The notes below the pieces were generated by a model that saw only the letters and a program-made list of their open reading frames with translations, was not told where the DNA came from and searched no databases. Below are positions 58,657-64,000 of a stretch of DNA of 64,000 bases, one piece after another. This DNA is from Xanthomonas vesicatoria ATCC 35937. Lineage in GTDB: Bacteria; Pseudomonadota; Gammaproteobacteria; Xanthomonadales; Xanthomonadaceae. Position 1 is the first letter of the stretch. Each line of letters opens with the position of its first letter. The position numbers were made by a program, and so were the translations under genes. The stretch lies in NCBI RefSeq assembly GCF_001908725.1, contig NZ_CP018725.1, positions 2,046,001 to 2,110,000 of the forward strand. Reading direction: 5' to 3'.

Positions 58657-60017
58657 GCGCGCATATGTGGCATCGCTCCTTCACCTTCGCACTGTTTTTA
58701 CGGCTATTGCCGGTGCTGGCACTGGCCGCCGCCCTGCCCTGGTTCATGGCGTACTGGCTGGATCGCGGCTGGCAGGTAGCTGCAATTTCGGTCGTCGTGC
58801 TGCTGGCCGCGATGTGGTTCAGCCTCACCCGCGCCACCGCACCGATGCGCTCGCTGTTCCGCGCCCTGGCCGGCACCACCAGCAGTTACCGCGATGGCGA
58901 ATACAACTTCGGCGTGTATTGGCGCGGCACCGACGAACTGGCGCAGCTGGTACAGGCGCATGCCGAACTCGGCGACGTACTGCGCGCGCAGCGGCGCGAT
59001 CTGGTGCAGCGCGAATTGATGCTCGACACCATGCTGCAGAACACCCCTGTGGCGATGTTGCTGGTGGTGGCCGGCGGCGATGGGCTGCGCCGCATCGGGT
59101 TTTCCAACAACGCCGCACGCAAACTGCTCTACGGCGGACGCAAGCTCGAAGGCCAGCATCTGGACGACGTGCTCGAACGCATGCCAGGCGAGCTACGCGA
59201 TGCATTGGCACGCGGCGGCGACTGCCTGTTCGCCGTGCGCGAGGACGGCGATGACGAAGACGACGAGCAGATCTATCACCTGTCCCGGCGCAGCTTCCAC
59301 CTCAACGGACGCGGCCATGAGTTGCTGCTGATCCGCACCCTGACTACCGAATTGCGGCGCCAGGAAGTGCAGACCTGGAAAAAGGTCATCCGCGTGATCA
59401 GCCACGAATTGAACAACTCACTCGCACCGATCGCCTCTCTGGCGCATTCCGGCGCCGAACTGTTGCGGCGCGAACGCACCGACCGCCTGGGCACGGTCTT
59501 CGAAACCATCGAAGAGCGCGCGCGTCATCTGGAAGGCTTTATCCGCGGCTATGCGCGCTTTGCCAAACTGCCGCAACCGCAATTGCAGACCATCGAATGG
59601 GCGCCGTTTCTGGAGCGCCTGCGGCACCAGATCCCGTTCCAGTTACAAGGCGAGATCAGCGATGTCAGCAGCCGCATCGATGCGGCGCAGATCGAACAGG
59701 CCATGCTCAATCTACTCAAGAACGCGCACGAGGCTTGCAGCGAAGCGCAGCCGCCCAACAGCGACGTGGCGGTGCGCGTGACACGCTTGCCGCAATGGCT
59801 ACGGATCGAGGTGCTCGACCGCGGCAATGGCATGAACGAAGCGGTGCTGCATAACGCTCTGATGCCGTTCTATTCGACCAAGCGCAACGGCACCGGGCTG
59901 GGTCTGGCGCTCACCCGCGAGATTGCCGAAGCGCATGGTGGGCGTATTTCGCTGCACAACCGCGAACATGGCGGGCTGTGTGTGACCTTGTTGCTGCCCT
60001 CGGCATCGGCTGCGTAG
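58653..60017 (+). CDS. Sensor histidine kinase with almost no periplasmic loop
   Basis: 454 residues. Two helices (about 10-33 and 41-57) are joined by only about seven residues (LDRGWQV), then an alternating PAS-like region and the kinase core: His251 in ISHELNNSLAPI, N box NLLKNAHEA, G boxes DRGNGM and GTGLGLALTREI. It begins four bases before the regulator stop. The minimal sensor region is that of intramembrane-sensing kinases, which often rely on an ABC permease with a large outer domain. Confidence 0.92.
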   Translation: MSAHMWHRSFTFALFLRLLPVLALAAALPWFMAYWLDRGWQVAAISVVVLLAAMWFSLTRATAPMRSLFRALAGTTSSYRDGEYNFGVYWRGTDELAQLVQAHAELGDVLRAQRRDLVQRELMLDTMLQNTPVAMLLVVAGGDGLRRIGFSNNAARKLLYGGRKLEGQHLDDVLERMPGELRDALARGGDCLFAVREDGDDEDDEQIYHLSRRSFHLNGRGHELLLIRTLTTELRRQEVQTWKKVIRVISHELNNSLAPIASLAHSGAELLRRERTDRLGTVFETIEERARHLEGFIRGYARFAKLPQPQLQTIEWAPFLERLRHQIPFQLQGEISDVSSRIDAAQIEQAMLNLLKNAHEACSEAQPPNSDVAVRVTRLPQWLRIEVLDRGNGMNEAVLHNALMPFYSTKRNGTGLGLALTREIAEAHGGRISLHNREHGGLCVTLLLPSASAA

Positions 60018-60151
60018 CCAGACACTTTCGATACGATCGAACGCCTCGCATGGCCAACTAGCCGATGGCCTTCCAGGCCCCGGCAAGACCACACAACGCA
60101 CGGCCGGTGGCTGCAAAAAACGCGCACAATCGCGCTGCGACTGCAGCGTCG

Positions 60152-61120
60152 TCAATCGGGTTTGCGCGTGCCGCGCTCTGCAATGCGCGGTCGCTTCAGT
60201 GCGCCACAGGCATCGTCTGCCCCAGTCGTCCCGGTCGCATCGATGGCGCGGTAATACCCGATGCCGACGGTATTGCCGACAAACTCGCCACCTTGCGATG
60301 GGCACTCGCCATCGGCCTTGAACCAATCCGAAAACGCAGCGTATTTGCCGGCCCTGAGGAACTGGTTGCCGCCGACATAGGTCTGGTCGGAGGCATCGCG
60401 CGTACGCACTGCGTCGCCGTTGACGTCCACAAACGTGTTGCCTTCGATCCGGTTACCGGACGAGTGCCGCGCCAGATACAGCGCATGGATAAAGCCGGAG
60501 GTAGTGGTGTCGTTTTCGATCGACACGAAGCGATTGTGTTCGATGCGGTTGTCGCGCGACTGTTGCAGGCGGATCGCCGCAAACGAATAGGCGGCCTCCT
60601 GACTGCGGCCGTAGCGCCCACCGATCCGCTCGAACTGCATGTTGCGGATCGTGTTGCCGCCATTGCCGTCCTCATCGGCCTTGCTGCTGCCCAGATCCAG
60701 CGCCATCCAGTAGTTGCTGACGGTCAACCCCTCGAAGGTCAGCCGCGTCGGTGCATTTCGCCCGCCTTTCAAGGCGAACCAGGTTGCGCCACCGCGTCCA
60801 TCGAAGACCGGCGGGCGCGCAACGCCAGGAGCGGCGATGAAGCGGATCGGCGCGCCGTTGGCAAAGGTCCAGTGCACCGACTGTTGAAGATAGGTACCCG
60901 AGGCGATCACTACCTCCACCTCCCCTGCCGGCCGGCGCTCGACCAGGCGTTGCTGCGCGGCGCCGAGACTGCGCAATGCCGTCGAAGGCGCGGTACCTGC
61001 TGCCGTATCGTTGCCATCGGGCGCCAGATACAGCCGGTAAGGCGGGGCCGATGCCGCACCCGCCTGCAGCATCGGCAGACTCAGTGACAGCATCAACAAC
61101 ATCTGTGCTCGCAGCTGCAT
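60152..61120 (-). CDS. Secreted right-handed beta-helix protein
   Basis: 322 residues. The signal peptide ends near LQAGAAS. The mature part begins with a LYLAPDGNDTAAGTAPSTAL type start, seen in pectin-lyase-fold proteins, then repeats of NRIEHNRFVSI and NRIEGNTFVDV turns with regular strands. It lacks an obvious polysaccharide-lyase catalytic triad that I can verify. A carbohydrate-binding or lyase role is possible. Convergent with the kinase gene, 134 bases away. Confidence 0.75.
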   Translation of the reverse strand: MQLRAQMLLMLSLSLPMLQAGAASAPPYRLYLAPDGNDTAAGTAPSTALRSLGAAQQRLVERRPAGEVEVVIASGTYLQQSVHWTFANGAPIRFIAAPGVARPPVFDGRGGATWFALKGGRNAPTRLTFEGLTVSNYWMALDLGSSKADEDGNGGNTIRNMQFERIGGRYGRSQEAAYSFAAIRLQQSRDNRIEHNRFVSIENDTTTSGFIHALYLARHSSGNRIEGNTFVDVNGDAVRTRDASDQTYVGGNQFLRAGKYAAFSDWFKADGECPSQGGEFVGNTVGIGYYRAIDATGTTGADDACGALKRPRIAERGTRKPD

Positions 61121-61222
61121 GGTGCACCTTGCTTCGGTCGATCGTGACGCACACTATCGGCACGCATCGCGATGCGCACGGCCACGCCATCGCATGCACT
61201 GCGCACGCGCCAGCATTTCATC

Positions 61223-62587
61223 CTACTTCTTGGTCGGCCGCTCCCAACCTTCGATCACCGTCTGCCGCGGGCGAGCGACGCTGAGCTGGCCGGCCGGGGC
61301 ATCGCGCGTGATCACCGAGCCCGCGCCAATGGTGGCATTGGCACCGACTTGGATCGGCGCCACCAGCGCGCTGTTGGAGCCGACGAACGCGTTGTCGCCG
61401 ATGGTGGTCTGCGACTTGTTCACGCCATCGTAGTTGCAGGTGATGGTGCCGGCACCGATGTTGACCTTGCTGCCGATCACCGCATCGCCCAGGTAGGTCA
61501 GATGGTTGGCCTTGCTGCCCACACCCATGGTGACCTTCTTGGTCTCGACGAAATTCCCGATATGCACGCCATCGGCGAGCATGGTGCCGGGGCGCAACCG
61601 CGCGAACGGGCCGATCTGCACCGCACCTTCGGTGACCACGCCGTCCAGATCGCAGTGCGCACGCACCTGCGCGCCGGCCCCCAGCGTCACATCGCGCAGC
61701 CGGACGAACGGGCCGATCACCACGCCATCGCCAAGCGTGACATCGCCCTCCAGAATCACATCGATATCCAGCTGCACATCGCGTCCTACCTGCACCGTGC
61801 CGCGCTGCTCCACGCGCGCCGGGTCGGCCATGCGCACGCCCTGCAGACACAGCGCACGCGCTGCGCGCAGCTGCCAGGCGCGTTCGAGCTGGGCCAATTG
61901 CCACGGGTCGTTGGCACCTTCCACCTCCTGCGGGTCGGCCACATGCACCATGTCTGCGGGCGTGAAGTCCGCGGCGGCGCTGGCAAACACGTCGGTGAGA
62001 TAGAACTCGCCCTGTGCATTGTTGTTGGACAAACCACCCAGCCAACGTCGCAGTGCGGTGGATTCGGCGGTGAGGATGCCGGTGTTGATGGTGCGGATGC
62101 GCCGCTGCTCGTCGTTGGCGTCCTTCTGCTCGATGATCGCCGCCACCTTGCCTTCGGCATCGCGCAGGATGCGTCCGTAGCCGGTGGGGTTGGCGAGTTC
62201 GGCGACCAGCACCGCCATCCGGCCGGGTGCATGCAGCAACTGCAACAGGCTCTCGCTCTGGATCAGCGGCACATCGCCGTACAGCACCAGCACGGTGGCC
62301 GCATCCGGAATCGCATCCATCGCCTGTTGCACCGCGTGGCCGGTGCCGAGCTGCTGCTGTTGCTCGGCCCACTGCAGATCGGCTTGCCCGGCAAAGGCGG
62401 CCCGTACCTGATCGCCACCATGCCCGTAGACGATGTGGACCGCGGCCGGCTGCAGCTGCCGAGCGGTGGCGATGACATGCGCCAACATCGGCTGGCCCGC
62501 CAACGGCTGCAGCACCTTGGGCAAGGACGAGCGCATGCGCTTGCCCTCGCCCGCAGCCAGGATCACGACGTGCAGGGGCAGGGTCAT
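61223..62587 (-). CDS. glmU: Bifunctional GlmU (GlcNAc-1-P uridyltransferase / GlcN-1-P acetyltransferase)
   Basis: 454 residues. The N-terminal pyrophosphorylase has [17 protein letters not shown]; the C-terminal left-handed beta-helix has hexapeptide repeats and an N-acetyl catalytic region [13 protein letters not shown]. It makes UDP-GlcNAc, feeding peptidoglycan and LPS. The ATG at 62587 gives the normal [15 protein letters not shown] start. Confidence 0.95.
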   Translation of the reverse strand: MTLPLHVVILAAGEGKRMRSSLPKVLQPLAGQPMLAHVIATARQLQPAAVHIVYGHGGDQVRAAFAGQADLQWAEQQQQLGTGHAVQQAMDAIPDAATVLVLYGDVPLIQSESLLQLLHAPGRMAVLVAELANPTGYGRILRDAEGKVAAIIEQKDANDEQRRIRTINTGILTAESTALRRWLGGLSNNNAQGEFYLTDVFASAAADFTPADMVHVADPQEVEGANDPWQLAQLERAWQLRAARALCLQGVRMADPARVEQRGTVQVGRDVQLDIDVILEGDVTLGDGVVIGPFVRLRDVTLGAGAQVRAHCDLDGVVTEGAVQIGPFARLRPGTMLADGVHIGNFVETKKVTMGVGSKANHLTYLGDAVIGSKVNIGAGTITCNYDGVNKSQTTIGDNAFVGSNSALVAPIQVGANATIGAGSVITRDAPAGQLSVARPRQTVIEGWERPTKK

Positions 62588-62733
62588 CAAGAATTCCAAA
62601 GGCGGGAGATGGGCCAAATTCTAGTCGCAGCCATGCAAAATCGCGTGCTCGATCGATGCCTGAAACACGCGATGACAACTTTTTAAGCGGTGCGCCCGCT
62701 AGGATGGGCGCCCTTTCTTCGTCGCCGGCACGC

Positions 62734-63120
62734 ATGAGCCTGTTCCGCCAAGGCAGCCAGTTCACCCTGATTGGCGGCCTGCAATTGGCTGTGGATTGCG
62801 GCATCTTCATCGCCGCCACTGCCGCCGGCATGCCGACGGTGCCGGCCAATCTGCTCGGGCGCATCAGTGGCGCGGTGCTGGGTTTCTGGCTCAATGGCCG
62901 CTACACCTTCGCCCAGCAGGGCGGTGGCGCACGCCTGGGCTGGCAGCGCTTCCGCCGCTTTGCGGTGATGTGGCTGGCGCTGACCGTGATCAGCACCTGG
63001 CTGCTGTCGGCGACGGTGGATCTGGTCGGTCTGCGCCAGGCCTGGTTGGCCAAGCCGCTGGTCGAAGGCGGCCTGGCGATCGTGTCGTTCTTTCTCGGCC
63101 GGCATGTTGTGTATCGCTGA
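62734..63120 (+). CDS. GtrA-family small membrane protein
   Basis: 128 residues, four hydrophobic helices. After the second helix it has FWLNGRYTF, the N-G-R-Y-x-F GtrA signature. It is unlinked to the O-antigen cluster and has no GT2 partner adjacent in the window. The ATG at 62734 is favoured; an in-frame ATG at 62704 would add ten residues. It is probably a flippase for a lipid-linked sugar or of unknown substrate. Confidence 0.75.
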   Translation: MSLFRQGSQFTLIGGLQLAVDCGIFIAATAAGMPTVPANLLGRISGAVLGFWLNGRYTFAQQGGGARLGWQRFRRFAVMWLALTVISTWLLSATVDLVGLRQAWLAKPLVEGGLAIVSFFLGRHVVYR

Positions 63121-63504
63121 GGCAAGGCAAGCGACCGGCCGCATGGCCTACCCCAGCGTGCGCTCGACCTGAGTCCGTAGGGTATGCGCCCGCTTTCGAC
63201 CTGGAGCGCGGCCAACGAGGACCCCATGGAGTTGGCGCAGGCGCTTGGCCACATCGCTCTGTCGGTCGAAGGCGACGTCAGCTACGCGTCTTGCGACCTC
63301 CACTCTGACGCCGCTGCACAAAGCGAGGGGCGCCGCATCCGGAAGATGCGGTAAAGACGTCGCACCATAAACAGATGGGAGGGCAGACGTTCCTGACCGC
63401 AGACCGGTTGATCGCCCGGCTCCACAGCCACCCGCGCGCAGACCACCACGCGGCACTGCATCATCGGCTCGACTGCATCCATCCACCTGGTCGATGACCA
63501 CCAG
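63121..63504. other. Intergenic region, no gene seen
   Basis: 384 bases between convergent genes. Short frames on both strands lack recognisable composition or ribosome-binding sites. Confidence 0.5.
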
Positions 63505-64000
63505 CTAGGACTTGTTGCCCACCTGCTGGCAGAAGTCGCCCAGGCTGCGCACCAGTGCGGCACGATGCAGCGCGTCCAGTTGCCATTGCGCGGCATAGTG
63601 CGCGGCCGCACGCGCGGTGCTGGTTGCGCACTCGGGAGCAGCCCGCGCCGAACCTGCGGCCGCCAATGCGTCGAGTAACTCACCTTGCAGTTGATCCAGG
63701 CGCGCGCGCAGCGTGGTCAGATCCGGGCGGGCGGTCTCCGGCGCGCGGCCCCGCTCATGCCAATGATTCAGCAGTGCGTATTGCACCGCCTTGTTGGCCT
63801 CGATCTGCGCGGCAAAGAAGCGCACCGCGTCATCGGGCTCCAGTCCATGCGCGGAGGCCTGATCGCGCACGCTCAGCAATACCGCCGCTTCGCGCGTCTG
63901 ATCCAATACCGGCTTGCCGCTATCCCACTTGCTCAGCGCTACCGCATCGCCGATGGCATTGCGCTGCACGATGCGGTCCAGCAGCGGATCCAGCGCCGGC
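63505..64000 (-). CDS. Chorismate mutase, AroQ-gamma (secreted type), N-terminus missing
   Basis: The frame is open to the window edge, so the first residues lie beyond 64000. The visible 164 residues begin PALDPLLDRIVQRNAIGDAV and contain ALSKWDSGKPVLDQTREAAVL, the catalytic helix of the gamma-type AroQ fold, and a second helix pair with cysteines (ECATS, DFCQQV) typical of exported forms. It converts chorismate to prephenate, probably in the periplasm. A signal peptide cannot be checked here. Confidence 0.85.
   Translation of the reverse strand, partial: PALDPLLDRIVQRNAIGDAVALSKWDSGKPVLDQTREAAVLLSVRDQASAHGLEPDDAVRFFAAQIEANKAVQYALLNHWHERGRAPETARPDLTTLRARLDQLQGELLDALAAAGSARAAPECATSTARAAAHYAAQWQLDALHRAALVRSLGDFCQQVGNKS

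Noticed and set aside
61172..62686. Long plus-strand frame opposite glmU
   Set aside because: Antisense shadow with no recognisable domain.
63148..63501. Remnant of an EAL-type signalling gene
   Set aside because: Only a few residues look similar and no frame carries a conserved motif.

Overview
The window is GC-rich, gene-dense gammaproteobacterial chromosome and is very probably from a Xanthomonas. The evidence is a wxc-type LPS O-antigen cluster ending at metB, a copL-copA-copB copper operon, a type IV secretion effector with a Xanthomonas-type C-terminal recruitment domain, and the flanking gene set (pilU, dinB, fabA-fabB, glmS, glmU). No rRNA, tRNA or CRISPR array was seen.

Layout. (1) 1-5000, plus strand: end of a sugar aminotransferase, a GT2 glycosyltransferase, bifunctional WxcM, a GtrA-type membrane protein and a large GT-C-like membrane protein. 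Together they look like a pathway that makes Fuc3NAc (or a close relative) and adds it to the O chain. (2) 5185-16720, minus strand: rmd and gmd (GDP-D-rhamnose), a lipoprotein, two GT4 enzymes, a WbdD-like methyltransferase-kinase-coiled-coil protein, wzt (frameshifted here), wzm and another GT4. This is an ABC-transporter-dependent O-antigen locus with a chain-capping enzyme. (3) 16717-19377: metB and cystathionine beta-synthase, the conserved flank. (4) 19.6-34.3 kb: housekeeping genes (YdcH-like, OmpA-like and DUF4398-like pair, pilU, tyrosine catabolism maiA/fah, rhlE, queD, phasin, bioD, msrC, TfoX-C, gph, dinB, fabA, fabB). fabB also carries a frameshift, in a poly-C run. (5) 34.5-40 kb: an SH3-like secreted protein, an IS481-family insertion sequence at a CTAG site, prlC and a cysteine-synthase-like enzyme. 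(6) 39.9-43.6 kb: copLAB, then gloA. (7) 44.5-47.4 kb: a lipoprotein and a multidomain peptidoglycan hydrolase with a VirD4-interaction-type tail, a probable T4SS immunity/effector pair. (8) 47.5-51.7 kb: two unrecognised genes and glmS. (9) 51.7-60.0 kb: a self-contained efflux-type system of adaptor, ABC ATPase, two separate FtsX/MacB-like permeases, PDZ protein, sigma-54 activator and a histidine kinase with almost no periplasmic domain. It is headed by a sigma-54 promoter match and a cluster of TGTCCG palindromes. (10) 60-64 kb: a secreted beta-helix protein, glmU, a small GtrA-family protein and a truncated secreted chorismate mutase.

Two genes that should be intact (wzt, fabB) are broken by an apparent single-base loss in a homopolymer. 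fabB is a core fatty-acid gene, so base-calling error is a serious possibility, and the wzt lesion should be read with that in mind.
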